Positions 33,872 through 45,100 of a stretch of DNA of 64,000 nucleotides are shown in pieces (position 1 is the stretch's first letter; each line of letters opens with the position of its first letter). The stretch is from Ginsengibacter hankyongi (lineage in GTDB: Bacteria; Bacteroidota; Bacteroidia; Chitinophagales; Chitinophagaceae), in contig NZ_VYQF01000001.1 of the NCBI RefSeq assembly GCF_008710285.1, positions 868,001 through 932,000 of the forward strand. Direction: 5' to 3'. The translations under genes were made by a program, and so were the position numbers. The notes under the pieces were generated by a model. That model was not told the origin of the DNA and searched no databases. It saw only the letters and a program-made list of their open reading frames with translations.

Positions 33872-35344
33872 TTAAAATTTTCTTGACCATTCTTTCGGCC
33901 AACGTTCTATTACAACTTTTGTTTGTGTAAAAAATTCGATGGCATGCTTGCCTTGTCCATGAAGGTCGCCGAAGAAACTTTCTTTCCATCCACTGAAAGG
34001 GAATTGTGCCATCGGAGCCGCAACGCCAATATTAATTCCTATATTCCCAGCCATTGCCTGGCTTCTGAATTTACGGGCACTGGAACCACTACTCGTAAAT
34101 AAACATGCCATATTTCCGTACTTACCGTTATTGATAAACGCAATCGCATCGTCTACCGTTTTCATGTGCAACAAGCTCATAACGGGACCAAAGATTTCTG
34201 TTTTAATCAGATCACCATCTATTGGTATATTTTCAAGAATTGTTGGTTGAATAAAATTCCCCTGCTCATAATCTTTTACAGAAGCATTTCTTCCGTCTAA
34301 TAAAATAGAACCTCCTTCTGCTTCACCTTGAGCAATCAGCGTTTCAATTCTTCTCTTGCTTTCTTTGCTTATAACAGGCCCCATTTCTACTCCTTTGTTT
34401 AACCCAAAACCAACAGTTCTTGCTTTTGCAGAAGCATATAAAGAATCGCGAATTTTTGAATTATCATCAATAGCTATTACCACAGATGCAGCAAGGCAAC
34501 GTTGACCGGCACAGCCATACACGCTATCCGTAATAATCTGGGAAGTAATTTCAAGATCAGCATCCGGTAATATGACAACGGGATTTTTTGCACCTCCTTG
34601 CGCCTGAACCCTTTTTCCTTTGGCGGTGCCGCGGGAATAAATGTATTTAGCCACTGCTGTACTTCCTACAAAGCTTATGGATTTAATATCCGGATGATCG
34701 AGTAAGGCATCAACAGATTGTTTTCCGCCATGAACCAAATTAATTAATCCGCTTGGAATATCTAACTGACCGATCAATTCAAAAATTTTCATCATGGTTA
34801 GTGGCACCTTTTCAGAAGGCTTTATAATCATGCTATTGCCACACGCAATAGCATAAGGAAGAAACCAAAAAGAAATCATTGCAGGAAAATTGAAAGGCGC
34901 TATACACGCTGTTACACCCAACGGTTGCCTTATCATGTACTCATCAATTCCTGTTGTGATGTTTTCTAAAAACTCGCTTTGCAAAAGCATTGGAGCGCCG
35001 GCAGCTACTTCTATATTCTCAATTGCTCTTTGAACTTCCCCATTTGACTCTGCTAACGTTTTACCACACTCGAGCGTGATGGTCCGGGCGATCTCATCAG
35101 CGTTATCTTCGAAAAGCTGCTTCAATTTAAACAGCGGCTGAATACGTTTTAAAACTGTCACATCCTTCCATTGTTGATAAGCAATCTTTGCTGCATTTAC
35201 AGCCGTTTCCACATCGGTTGCAGTATAAACTCCAAAAGGCACCTTCGCCAAAACTTCACCAGTAGCGGGGTTCACTACATCTATTGTTTCTTTGGAAACA
35301 CTGTTAACCCACCGGCCATTAATATAATTTTTTAACACGTCCAT
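33872..35344 (-). CDS. iolA: Methylmalonate-semialdehyde dehydrogenase, CoA-acylating
   Basis: 490 aa aldehyde dehydrogenase. VTACIAPFNFPAMISFWFLP, IIKPSEKVPLTMMKIFEL, ISFVGSTAVAKYIYS and the catalytic Cys in SVYGCAGQRCLAASVV are the MmsA/IolA marks. The GQRC form and the lack of a general-base Glu in the usual place fit the CoA-acylating type. In inositol breakdown it turns malonate semialdehyde into acetyl-CoA and CO2. It lies 23 bp after iolD and 7 bp before iolE. Confidence 0.95.
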   Translation of the reverse strand: MDVLKNYINGRWVNSVSKETIDVVNPATGEVLAKVPFGVYTATDVETAVNAAKIAYQQWKDVTVLKRIQPLFKLKQLFEDNADEIARTITLECGKTLAESNGEVQRAIENIEVAAGAPMLLQSEFLENITTGIDEYMIRQPLGVTACIAPFNFPAMISFWFLPYAIACGNSMIIKPSEKVPLTMMKIFELIGQLDIPSGLINLVHGGKQSVDALLDHPDIKSISFVGSTAVAKYIYSRGTAKGKRVQAQGGAKNPVVILPDADLEITSQIITDSVYGCAGQRCLAASVVIAIDDNSKIRDSLYASAKARTVGFGLNKGVEMGPVISKESKRRIETLIAQGEAEGGSILLDGRNASVKDYEQGNFIQPTILENIPIDGDLIKTEIFGPVMSLLHMKTVDDAIAFINNGKYGNMACLFTSSGSSARKFRSQAMAGNIGINIGVAAPMAQFPFSGWKESFFGDLHGQGKHAIEFFTQTKVVIERWPKEWSRKF

Positions 35345-35367
35345 TTTTGTTTTTTTATTATGCTTTT

Positions 35368-37233
35368 TTATAAATGATATTTTTGTTTTTTCTTATTGTT
35401 TTGCAATTTTTCAAGACTCTCTTTTACCGAACTAACGGTTGATACTTCTGCCACCGGGACTTCCCACCAGGCATAACCATTCACTCTTTGCTCACGGTCA
35501 GTCTCAATATAAATTACTGTTGTCTTATTTTCCTTTTTTGCATCCGCAAGCGCCAGTCTAAATTCATCGATACTTTTTGTACGAATTACAGTTGCGCCTA
35601 AACTCTCCGCATTGGTGGCCAAATCAACCGGCAAATAATTGCCAGTAAGCTGCCCGGTTTTCTTATCGCGGTATTTATAAACTGTTCCAAATCCTTTTGT
35701 TCCCAAAGATTTTGAAAGGCCGCCAATACTTGCATAACCATTATTATTAAGCAATATAATGGTAAGTTTATAACCCTCTTGTATAGACGTAATTATTTCC
35801 TGCGACAACATTAAATAACTTCCATCGCCCACCATCACATATACCTCTCTTGAAGGATCAGCCATCTTCGCACCAAGGCCACCCGCGATTTCATATCCCA
35901 TGCAGGAATAGCCATACTCGAGATGAAACCCCTTGCTGTCAGCAGTTTTCCAGAGCTTATGCAAATCACCCGGCAAGCTTCCTGCAGCACATACCACAAT
36001 ATCTTTTGCTGATGAAAAATTATTCACCGCACCAATCACTTCACCCTGGCTTACTGGTATGCCATGATTTAATGAATAGACCTTATCAACAATTTTATTC
36101 CAATCTGTATGGCTCTTTTTGATGGCACCATCATATTTATCAGGAACCTTATAATCTTTTAATAATTTATCAAGCTCTTTGATTGATTCTTTCGCATCTC
36201 CCACGACAGGTAAAGCACCTTGTTTAAAAGAATCGAACTCAGAAACATTCAGATTAATAAACTGAACCGAAGGATTTTGAAATCCACCTTGCGAAACCGT
36301 TGTAAAATCGCTGTAACGTGTACCAATCCCAATAATTACATCTGCTTTCTCGCAGGCAGCAATGGCACCGGGAGTACCTGTAACGCCTGCCGCGCCCAGG
36401 TTTTGAGGTTCATCAAAACGCAGGCTCCCTTTACCGGCAAAAGTTTCAGCAACAGGAATGCCTGTTCTGTTTACCAGCTTTTTTAATTCGTTACATGCAT
36501 CGCTATATATAACTCCACCACCTGCAATTATCACAGGGTTTCTTGCCTGGCTTATAATTGCTGCTGCCTTTTGTAATATGTTTTTGTCTGCTCTTATTCT
36601 TGGAATCTGCCACGCTCTTTTTTTAAAAAAGCTAAGAGGAAAATCATAAGCTTCTGCCTGAACATCCTGCGGAATAGCAATGGTAACAGCTCCCGTTTCA
36701 GCCGGCGACGTTAGTATGCGCATCGCATTCATCATAGCAGGTATCAACTGTTCAGGACGATTGATACGATCCCAATATCTCGAAACCGGTTTAAAACAAT
36801 CATTGACTGAAAGGTCTTTGGAATATTGATATTCTAATTGCTGTAATACAGGATCCACGAGCCTTTTAGCAAATATATCACCTGGCAAAAGCAACACGGG
36901 CAACCTGTTAATAGTGGCGGTAGCTGCGCCAGTAACCATATTGGTAGCACCCGGACCAATCGACGAAGTACATACAAATGCGCCTAACCTGTTTTTTACT
37001 TTCGCATAGGCGATAGCGGTATGAACCATTGCCTGTTCATTTCTTGATTGATAATATTTAAAAGCCAGGTATTGAAATAGTGCCTGTCCTATGCCGCCGA
37101 CATTTCCATGCCCGAATATGCCAAAACATCCGGCAAAGAATGCCTGTTCAATTCCATCTCTTTCTACAAATTGCTTTTGCAAAAATTCAATGGTAGCCTG
37201 TGCAGTGGTTAGTCGTTTTGTTTTCTCTGCCAT
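35368..37233 (-). CDS. iolD: 3D-(3,5/4)-trihydroxycyclohexane-1,2-dione acylhydrolase
   Basis: 621 aa ThDP enzyme. The order is PYR domain (FAGCFGIFGHGNVGGIGQAL, TSSIGPGATNMVTGAAT), a central FAD-fold-like domain (IIAGGGVIYSDACNEL), and PP domain with the ThDP motif VGDGSYLMLSQEIITSIQ through LLNNNGYASIGGL. It opens the six-carbon ring to 5-deoxy-glucuronate. The ring-opening hydrolase gives the pathway its name and is the most specific marker of inositol breakdown in this operon. Confidence 0.95.
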   Translation of the reverse strand: MAEKTKRLTTAQATIEFLQKQFVERDGIEQAFFAGCFGIFGHGNVGGIGQALFQYLAFKYYQSRNEQAMVHTAIAYAKVKNRLGAFVCTSSIGPGATNMVTGAATATINRLPVLLLPGDIFAKRLVDPVLQQLEYQYSKDLSVNDCFKPVSRYWDRINRPEQLIPAMMNAMRILTSPAETGAVTIAIPQDVQAEAYDFPLSFFKKRAWQIPRIRADKNILQKAAAIISQARNPVIIAGGGVIYSDACNELKKLVNRTGIPVAETFAGKGSLRFDEPQNLGAAGVTGTPGAIAACEKADVIIGIGTRYSDFTTVSQGGFQNPSVQFINLNVSEFDSFKQGALPVVGDAKESIKELDKLLKDYKVPDKYDGAIKKSHTDWNKIVDKVYSLNHGIPVSQGEVIGAVNNFSSAKDIVVCAAGSLPGDLHKLWKTADSKGFHLEYGYSCMGYEIAGGLGAKMADPSREVYVMVGDGSYLMLSQEIITSIQEGYKLTIILLNNNGYASIGGLSKSLGTKGFGTVYKYRDKKTGQLTGNYLPVDLATNAESLGATVIRTKSIDEFRLALADAKKENKTTVIYIETDREQRVNGYAWWEVPVAEVSTVSSVKESLEKLQNNKKKQKYHL

Positions 37234-37278
37234 TTTATATATTATTTCATTTATGCATTTAAGTTATATTCTATCTTT

Positions 37279-38292
37279 TTACAGTCCTCCCCATGAGTCA
37301 ACAAACTGTATCAATTCATCATGGTAAGGCATTGCATTAGCGCATCCTGATTTTTGCACTACCCATGCACCGCTGGCATTGCCTAACCTGCATGCTTTAT
37401 AAATATCCCAACCCTGCAGGTACCCATAAATAAATCCACTGGCAAAAGCATCGCCCGCACCTAACACATTTAATATTTCCACCGGAAACCCGGGCACATC
37501 TCGCTTATTGCCGTCTTTATAATAAACGGTGGCGCCTTTAGAACCTCGTTTTACAATCAGTAATTCAGGGCCTGACTTGATTATTTTTTGAATAGATGCT
37601 TCTATATCTCCTTTAATTTCCGGAGCAGAAATCTGTTGATGACTGATGTGCACCTGGTCTGCATGTTGCAATGTAGCAGCAAGTATTTCTTCTTCAGTTC
37701 CAATAGCAATTTTTACCTTTGGCAAAATAGCCCTTACCATTAAACCAAACGATCGCAAATCCTTCCATTGATCGGCCCTGAAATCCATGTCTAAAAAGAC
37801 TTCTACATTATTGTCGAATGCAGTTTCGACTGCATAAAAAACAGCGCTTCGACTTGGTTCAATATTTAATGCCGTTGCTGAAATTTCAAGTATTTTATAT
37901 TGATCAATCTTTGCAGCAATCACATGATCAATCGTCACCTGGCTATCGGCTGCATTATCCCTGTAATACACTAACGGGAACCTGTCCGGCGGTTCTATGC
38001 CCAGGACAACCGCACTTGATCTTGCTCCATCTATTCGGGCAATAGTATCCGTATTTACATTTTGTTCTTTTAAAAAATTAATGATGAAGTCACCGACCTT
38101 ATCATTGCCAATGCCCGTTAGTAAAGAAACTTTAGCTCCCAGGCGGGTCGCCCCAACGGCAATATTCAGCGGGGATCCTCCAACAAAAGCATCAAAGCCT
38201 TTTATATCAATAAAGTCTGCACCAATGTCCTGAGAGTACAGGTCGATTGAAGAGCGGCCGAATGTTATTAAATCAAATTCCTTTTCTTTCAT
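37279..38292 (-). CDS. iolC: 5-dehydro-2-deoxygluconokinase (PfkB family)
   Basis: 337 aa. The start FDLITFGRSSIDLYSQDIG and AFVGGSPLNIAVGATRLGAK, and the ATP-site LNVLGAGDAFASGFIYGYLQ with the catalytic Asp, are the PfkB marks. It phosphorylates 2-deoxy-5-keto-gluconate, which IolJ then splits. It begins 9 bp after iolB and ends 45 bp before iolD. Confidence 0.94.
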   Translation of the reverse strand: MKEKEFDLITFGRSSIDLYSQDIGADFIDIKGFDAFVGGSPLNIAVGATRLGAKVSLLTGIGNDKVGDFIINFLKEQNVNTDTIARIDGARSSAVVLGIEPPDRFPLVYYRDNAADSQVTIDHVIAAKIDQYKILEISATALNIEPSRSAVFYAVETAFDNNVEVFLDMDFRADQWKDLRSFGLMVRAILPKVKIAIGTEEEILAATLQHADQVHISHQQISAPEIKGDIEASIQKIIKSGPELLIVKRGSKGATVYYKDGNKRDVPGFPVEILNVLGAGDAFASGFIYGYLQGWDIYKACRLGNASGAWVVQKSGCANAMPYHDELIQFVDSWGGL

Positions 38293-38301
38293 AAAAATAT
38301 T

Positions 38302-39183
38302 TCATTGATTATTCATAGCTGCAGTTACCATCGGTATACGCGGATCAATTCCTTTCCATGAATTAAAGATCCATTCATGATCCGGATCAGGTGTGTTGGC
38401 TAATGACTGGTCGCTGCCTGCTAAAAAATTTAAATAATAACAATTGTACCCATGTGCTGCAGCAACCGGGTGATAGCCTTTTGGGACTAACACAATATCG
38501 TTGGTTTTCACCTGCATCAATTCATTCAGCGTTCCATCTGCTGTATATACTTGTTGAATAGCATATCCTTGTTCTTTATCTATTTTATAAAAATAAAATT
38601 CTTCAAGAGATGCTTCGAGTACGGCACCGTTAGTATCCACTTTTCTTTCATCATGCTTATGTGCGGGAAACGAACTCCAGTTGCCTGAAGGCGTATAAAC
38701 CTCAACCGCTACTATTTTGCTACAACCAAAACCAGGCTCAACAAGACTGTTTATCTGGCGGGTGGCATTATCACCACCGCGAATCTCAATAGCAGCTTCT
38801 TCCGGCCTCTTAAACTTTGCAGGAAAATCTGCGCTTGCCAAACACCAGCCGGCAGCAATATCAAGAATTTCGCTTTGCGCAGTTATACTAAAAGAAGTAT
38901 GTCTTGGTAAATACAACGTGTGAGCAATACCGGCAAAAACATTTTTTCTGCCGTTGATCGTTTCCCAATTTCCTTTATCAGTTGTTACCGAATAGTTGCC
39001 GCTTAACAAAATAATAGCGTATTCATTCTCACCTGTATTGCCATTCCAGACTTCGCCCTTACTCATTAATCTTGCTTCAAAATTAAGATGGTTCCAATTT
39101 GCATCTCCGGTAGTCACCTTTTGATATACACCCATTTTTTGAGAAGGATGTTTAGCCAAATTATATTGTTTCCTTTCTTTCAT
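38302..39183 (-). CDS. iolB: 5-deoxy-glucuronate isomerase
   Basis: 293 aa double cupin. WNHLNFEARLMSKGEVW, ENEYAIILLSGNYSVT, GNWSSFPAHKHDERKV (metal His pair) and YFYKIDKEQGYAIQQVYT, VPKGYHPVAAAHGYNCYYL are typical. It converts 5-deoxy-glucuronate to 2-deoxy-5-keto-gluconate. The ATG overlaps the iolJ stop by 4 nt (ATGA), which suggests translational coupling. Confidence 0.94.
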   Translation of the reverse strand: MKERKQYNLAKHPSQKMGVYQKVTTGDANWNHLNFEARLMSKGEVWNGNTGENEYAIILLSGNYSVTTDKGNWETINGRKNVFAGIAHTLYLPRHTSFSITAQSEILDIAAGWCLASADFPAKFKRPEEAAIEIRGGDNATRQINSLVEPGFGCSKIVAVEVYTPSGNWSSFPAHKHDERKVDTNGAVLEASLEEFYFYKIDKEQGYAIQQVYTADGTLNELMQVKTNDIVLVPKGYHPVAAAHGYNCYYLNFLAGSDQSLANTPDPDHEWIFNSWKGIDPRIPMVTAAMNNQ

Positions 39184-40130
39184 AATTCATTTAATTTAAT
39201 GGTTGATGATTTTCCTTTACAGCCAAAAACCTCGAACCTTTCTATCATAAATTCTTTATAAGCTTTCATATAATCTTTACCAGGTATAATAAGGTCAAAT
39301 AAATCCGGGTGCTCAACAAAAAATTTACGATGAATTTTTGTCCACAGAAGCCGCAGATCTGTTGCAATATTTACTTTACATATTCCATAATGAATCGCTT
39401 TCTTTAATTCCTCATCGGTAACACCACTGGCATTTTCATTTAGCTTTCCACCATAGCGGTTTATTTCAGCAATATCATTTTTATTTACTCCCGAACTTCC
39501 ATGAAGTACCAAAGGATAACCGGGTAATTGTTGTTGAATTTTTTCAAGTACGCTAAATTGCAGTCCCCTGCCGCCACTAAATTTATAAGCGCCATGGCTT
39601 GTTCCCACGGCAACAGCAAGGCTATCGCATCCCGTTTTTTCAACAAATTCTTTCGCCTGGTTAGGATTGGTATATTTTGCGCGAGCCTCTTCAATATTTA
39701 AATCATCTTCTACTCCACTTAATACACCCAATTCAGCCTCAACAACTATATTTTTTTTATGCGCAGCATCTACAACTGCTTTGGTTCTCTTTATGTTCGT
39801 TTCAAATTCATCATGCGAAGCATCGATCATTACCGACGTGTACCCTTTACCGATAGCATCAAATACATGCGCTTCCACGCCATGATCTAAATGAATTGTA
39901 TATACTGTTTTCGGGTAAATTTTTGATGCAGCTTCGACCATCGCCATCAGCATGTCCGGATGTGCATAATTTCTTGCCGCAGGTGTCAATTGAATAATAA
40001 CAGGTGTTTCAGAATCCTGCGCTGCCGCAAACAAACCATGCACCTGCTCCATCGTAAATACGTTGACCGCCGCGATAGTGTATTTACCATAGCAATGATC
40101 AAATAATATTTTAGAAGAAATGGGATTCAT
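39180..40130 (-). CDS. iolJ: Class II aldolase for 6-phospho-5-dehydro-2-deoxygluconate
   Basis: 316 aa class II fructose-bisphosphate-aldolase family. The zinc site is in VYTIHLDHGVEAHVFDAI, followed by SVMIDASHDEFETNIKRT, VEAELGVLSGVEDD, GTSHGAYKFSGG and PLVLHGSSGVNKNDI. In this operon it should split the phosphorylated deoxyketogluconate into dihydroxyacetone phosphate and malonate semialdehyde. A general fructose-bisphosphate aldolase is the alternative, but its position as first gene of the iol operon makes IolJ more likely. Confidence 0.88.
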   Translation of the reverse strand: MNPISSKILFDHCYGKYTIAAVNVFTMEQVHGLFAAAQDSETPVIIQLTPAARNYAHPDMLMAMVEAASKIYPKTVYTIHLDHGVEAHVFDAIGKGYTSVMIDASHDEFETNIKRTKAVVDAAHKKNIVVEAELGVLSGVEDDLNIEEARAKYTNPNQAKEFVEKTGCDSLAVAVGTSHGAYKFSGGRGLQFSVLEKIQQQLPGYPLVLHGSSGVNKNDIAEINRYGGKLNENASGVTDEELKKAIHYGICKVNIATDLRLLWTKIHRKFFVEHPDLFDLIIPGKDYMKAYKEFMIERFEVFGCKGKSSTIKLNEL

Positions 40131-40346
40131 TTACAATATCTCTTTTAATTACACTCTACTATTTTTAAACACTTGAGAAAAATTTTCAATCATGCCTAGA
40201 TTTACAGTAAAAAAGCAAACAACGTTTATACTAAGATTTTTTGAAAAGCTGTCGTAAAAAGAGGTAATTAATTTATTTAATTTCAAGTTACTCATTTCAG
40301 GTTAAAACGTTTATCGAATCATAATAAAAATACTTCAGTAGTCTTA
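40131..40346. other. Promoter region of the inositol operon
   Basis: About 215 bp between the SusD terminator and iolJ. Two direct copies of AACGTTTAT (40221-40229 and 40306-40314) contain the ACGTTT core seen in the LacI-type sites of this locus. Spacing and symmetry are poor, so binding by the same regulator is only a possibility. I see no clear TAnnTTTG. Confidence 0.3.
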
Positions 40347-40379
40347 AGAAAATAAAACCCAGGGCACGATAACCCCGGG
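40347..40379 (-). terminator. Terminator after susD
   Basis: On the minus strand CCCGGGG, loop TTATCGTG, CCCTGGG, followed by TTTTATTTTC. The 7-bp stem has one G-T pair. It lies 35 bp after the SusD stop and separates susCD from the inositol operon, which must therefore have its own promoter. Confidence 0.7.
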
Positions 40380-40413
40380 AATTGTGACTACTTGATTACT
40401 ATATAAAAAAATA

Positions 40414-42081
40414 CTAATAGCCGGGGTTCTGTACCAATTTAGGATTCGTTGACAATGCCGTTGTAGGTATTGGAAAAATCCGGCGATAGGTATCTGCGTT
40501 GTTTTTGAAGCCATAAGAGTCTTCAAATTTTCCAAAGCGAATCATATCATTCCTGTGCCAGGTTTCCCATGCAAACTCACGACATCTTTCAGCATAAATA
40601 TCATCTAATGTCACAGAAGTCCGCGCAGCAGACGTAGTACGATTCGCTCTTAACATATTAACCAATGAAAGCGCTGTTTGTCCCAGTGTAGCAGTTCCAC
40701 CACGTAGAATAGCTTCAGCTTTCATTAACATAATATCTGAATAGCGAAAAATAGGTACATCGTTACTTTGGTTCCGGCTCGTAGTATTGGTGTAATCTGG
40801 ATAAAATTTAATATTACGTGTTCCCATATTCCATCCAATTTCATCGTTGCCTACGTCAAAGAGAGCTGGGTTTGCTCTTAATACAATATTTGGATCAATT
40901 ACTAATGGGTAAATATATTCGGCACCTCCGTCAGAACCTGTATAAAACTGGTCATAGCCCGATTTTGTCGTCTTAACCATAATTGGATTTCCGTCAGGCC
41001 AATATTGCGGGCCTGTCAGCCATTGTTTATCTCTTATATCGTTAGGGTCATTAAAATTTGCATAGTACTCCGGCAAAGTTGCCCTCGGACCGCTTGGTTT
41101 ATTATTAGACAATCCATTGCCTGTTGTTTTATTCATGATGGGATCAATGTTTCCACCAGCAGTAGATCCGGAATAACTGTAACGGATTCCCAGGTTGCGG
41201 TTAAGATCATAACGGGCATAAAACATGGTACCGTTAGACGTGGAAGGATCATAAGGAATTGCAAAAATAAATTCCTTCATGGATGGGCCATTCGTAGGAT
41301 AAAACATTTTCAGGTAAGTACTCATTGGCTCTAATGAGTAATTGCCGGAATTCATAACGCTATCACACGCTGCAATACATTCATTGTATTTTGCAGTTCC
41401 TGTATACACTTCCGCATTTAGGTACATTTTTGCCAACAAGGCAAAAGCTGTGTATCTATTTGGTTTACCATAAGTAGAGGCCCCGGAGGCAGTGCTTAAA
41501 TAAGGTATTGCCGATTTTAATTCGCTTTCAATAAAATTAAAAACCTGTGCCCGTGGGGTATTGGTTTGCAACTCTCCTGTGCCATAAGCAGTATCAAGAG
41601 GAACATTTCCATATGAATCCATCAAATAAAAATAAGATAGTGCCCTCATGGTTTTTAGTTCGGCCAGACTTGCATCCTTAGCAGGTCCATCCGGAGATTT
41701 CTTAACAATATAAATAGTCTGGTTGGTGGTACCTATAATATTTTCAAGATAGCTCCATACAGAGTTTACCCACCCATTATCTTTTGTCCAGGTATGCCTG
41801 TGTAATTCCTGGTATTTGTTTCCGTCGTACCAGTTAGCACCATAGGCAGGTAATATGGCTTCGTCCGAACTGCAACTCTGCAAAAACCAGTAAGACACGG
41901 CATAATCTGATCTAAGCGCAGTATATACAGGACCAATTACGGATGCATATTGAGCGGGCGTAACAGGAAAACTTTCAGGTGTAAGTTCGGAAGTTACTTT
42001 AACGTCTAACTTATGACAGGATGATAATATACCTGCTGCCACGAAAGCAGGCACTATCAAAAATTTAATTATTTTTTTCAT
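40414..42081 (-). CDS. SusD/RagB-family surface glycan-binding lipoprotein
   Basis: 555 aa. Lipoprotein signal (MKKIIKFLIVPAFVAAGILS, then SCHKLDV). TPR-rich SusD fold with AELKTMRALSYFYLMDSYGN, YTAFALLAKMYLNAEVY, and the C-terminal SusD domain with VPIFRYSDIMLMKAEAILRG, RCREFAWETWHRNDMIRFGK and YRRIFPIPTTAL. It caps the SusC pore and binds the oligosaccharide at the cell surface. It starts 26 bp after the susC stop and ends before a terminator. The ligand cannot be predicted from sequence. Confidence 0.96.
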   Translation of the reverse strand: MKKIIKFLIVPAFVAAGILSSCHKLDVKVTSELTPESFPVTPAQYASVIGPVYTALRSDYAVSYWFLQSCSSDEAILPAYGANWYDGNKYQELHRHTWTKDNGWVNSVWSYLENIIGTTNQTIYIVKKSPDGPAKDASLAELKTMRALSYFYLMDSYGNVPLDTAYGTGELQTNTPRAQVFNFIESELKSAIPYLSTASGASTYGKPNRYTAFALLAKMYLNAEVYTGTAKYNECIAACDSVMNSGNYSLEPMSTYLKMFYPTNGPSMKEFIFAIPYDPSTSNGTMFYARYDLNRNLGIRYSYSGSTAGGNIDPIMNKTTGNGLSNNKPSGPRATLPEYYANFNDPNDIRDKQWLTGPQYWPDGNPIMVKTTKSGYDQFYTGSDGGAEYIYPLVIDPNIVLRANPALFDVGNDEIGWNMGTRNIKFYPDYTNTTSRNQSNDVPIFRYSDIMLMKAEAILRGGTATLGQTALSLVNMLRANRTTSAARTSVTLDDIYAERCREFAWETWHRNDMIRFGKFEDSYGFKNNADTYRRIFPIPTTALSTNPKLVQNPGY

Positions 42082-42107
42082 TTTATTATATTTAATAATA
42101 GAAGGAT

Positions 42108-45100
42108 TTAGAATGATACGTTTACCCCAAATAATATGGTTCTTGTTTTAGGATAAAAATTTTGAAAATCAATGCCCGGTGCCGCACCTCCCTGGTTAAT
42201 TTCAGGATCAACACCTTTATATTTGGTGATAACAAAAAGGTTATTTACTGATGAGTAAACTCTTACAGAATGAACATAGTTGCCCTTAATATTAAAAGTA
42301 TAGGCAAGTGTTGCATTATCAAATCTTACATAATTTCCACTCTCTATGAATCGGGTAGAATAAGTGGAATTTCTAACATCGGTAATTTTATCATTTGCTG
42401 CATCCGGTGAAATATTGTTAGTGGCAGCGCCCGATACATAAAACTCGTCAGCACGTGTAGCATCGAATATTTTATTTCCAAATACTCCACGGATAAAGAT
42501 ATTCAGATCAAAGTTTTTATACCGGAAGGTGTTGCTCCAGCCTGCTAATAATTTGGGTTGTGCATTGCCTACATACCAATAATCAGCGCCAATTACAGGA
42601 GCAGTTGTTAGTGTGCCATCATGTTTCAGGAACTGTGAATTTCCATTCTGGTCTTTTCCTGCATATTGCAAAGAGAAAAACTGGCCGAGTGGTTTACCCA
42701 CTTTTAAAATTTGCAGCGTGCTATTGGTTTGCCCGGGACCTTCGGGATCAGAATATAATATTGAGTCACCATTTCCATAAGGATTGGTAAGGCTGGTAAT
42801 GAGGTTCTTATTATGAGCAAGATTCAAAGAAGTATTCCAGCTAAAGTCTTTTGTTCTTAATGGTGTTGCATTCAGGTTTAATTCAATTCCTTTGTTTGTC
42901 ATACTACCACCATTAGCCCATATTTTACCACCGGGAACAATGGCTGAACTAACGGAGTAATTAAAAATCATTCCGGTGGTTGACTTATCGTACCAATCGA
43001 ATGAACCACTTAATTTACCATTGAGTATTGTAAAATCTGCTCCAATATTTGTAGTGGCAGTTTTCTCCCATTTCAAATCAGGATTAGCGCCTTGTATAGG
43101 CCCGTAAGCTCCAGCCTGCACTCCATTAGAATAATAAGTACCCGTGCTTCCATACAAGAATTGGGCTGTGTAGGCGCCAAAGCCTTGTGAATTACCTGTT
43201 ACACCGTAACTGCCTCGTAATTTTAATTCATTTATAAACGACTGATTTTGCATAAAACCTTCCTGCGATATTCTCCATGCTGCACCTACTGAAGGGAAAT
43301 AACCCCATTGGTTATTTGTTCCAAATACTGATCCTCCGTCTCTTCTTAAAGAACCCTGTAAAAGATATTTATTTTTATATCCATAATTGACCCTGCCAAA
43401 ATCTGAGATCAGGCGGGTCTGACCATAAACACCATCCGGGCCAAACTGCACACGGTAAGATGAAAGAGCATAAGGATTGCCCAAAGCAAGGTTATTAAAC
43501 CCAACGTTATCTGCCGGAAAATTAGTACTGGAAGTTTGAAAACCATCACCATAAACATTATCCTGCCATGAATAACCGACTACTGCGTTTATAGAATGGT
43601 CTCCCAATTTTTTATCCCAGGTTAAATAAGATTCAATTGTTTTGGTTGTGTTTTGATAAGAGCTTCTTAAAGCAGAACCGTTTGTTCCGAAAAGATTACC
43701 TATTAACGTATGCGAAATTCCTATACCAGGATCCGGGTTATTGTAAAAATTGCTGGTTGGATAATTAGAATAATAACTGTCATAAAATTCTCCATGCAAA
43801 GAAGATAATTGCTGATAAGAAAGATTGACATTATAGGTAAATCCAAATGGAAGTTTTACTTCTGTGGTAAATATCCCGATCAGGTTATTATATTTTGTTT
43901 CATCTGTTGCATGATCGATAAGCGCAACAGGATTAAAATAACCGGTTGTATTAAAATTTTCAAAATAAGTACCGTCGGCATTTTTTACAGGAGATACCGG
44001 AAGATGGTGTGCAGCCTGGAGTAACACAATATTTTGTATTGGAACATAAGATGCATCGCTCCTTGAATTAGATACATTTAAGCCAAACTTCACTTTATTA
44101 TTCAATGCATACTGTTCAAGGCTTAAGCGAGCTATAAATCTTTTTAACCCACTATTAGTTAATATACCTTCTTTATCGAGATAGTTAATACTGGCGCTAT
44201 AGTTAGTGTGCTCTCCACCTCCGCTAAACGAAAGATTATGATTTTGGGAAACAGCAGAAGACCTTTCAATTGCCTTCATCCAGTCAGTGTTGGCCCCAAG
44301 GTCATCAGCAGGTAAAAAGGATTTATTGTTTGCAGCAAGATATGCCCGAATCTGGCTCGAGTTCATAAGACTAAGATTGCTGCTTACTTTTTCTAATCCT
44401 ACATACCCGTTATAATTTGTTTGCAACTGGCCCTTGCTTCCTCTTTTGGTTGTAATGATTATTACTCCGCTGGTAGCGCGGTTTCCATAGATAGCGGTTG
44501 CGGCAGCATCTTTCAATACATCAATTGATGCTATATCATCAGGTGCAATCAGAGAGATATCGGCACCGGGAACCCCATCAATAACATAAAATGGAGCAGA
44601 GGGACTATTGATGGTTGAAGCACCACGCAAAATAACGGCTGCAGCCCTGTTGGGATCGCCACTGGCGCTAATGTTTAAGCCCGCAACTTTACCTTGCAGC
44701 AACTGTCCAACATCACCAATTGCTCCTTTGTTAAGTTCTTCAGGCTTAATAGTGGTTATAGAACTTGATAAATTTTTGCGGCTGCTTCTGCCATACCCCA
44801 CCACTACAACATCACTTAAGGTAGTTACCGATGCTTCCATTACGATATTATAAGAAGAAGCAGAAGTTACTTTGATTTGTTGCGCAGTAAAAGACGCTGA
44901 ACTAAAAACGAGAATGTCACCCTCCCTCGCTTTAATGGTATAAATGCCACTGGCGTTAGTAACAGTAGCAATCGTAGTTGATCTAACAGAAACAGTTATC
45001 CCCGATAAATCATTGCCCGATTTATCAGTCACTTTACCGGTAACATCCTTAGTACCTGTTCGCTGTGCCAATAATAAAACAGGTAACAACATTACCATTG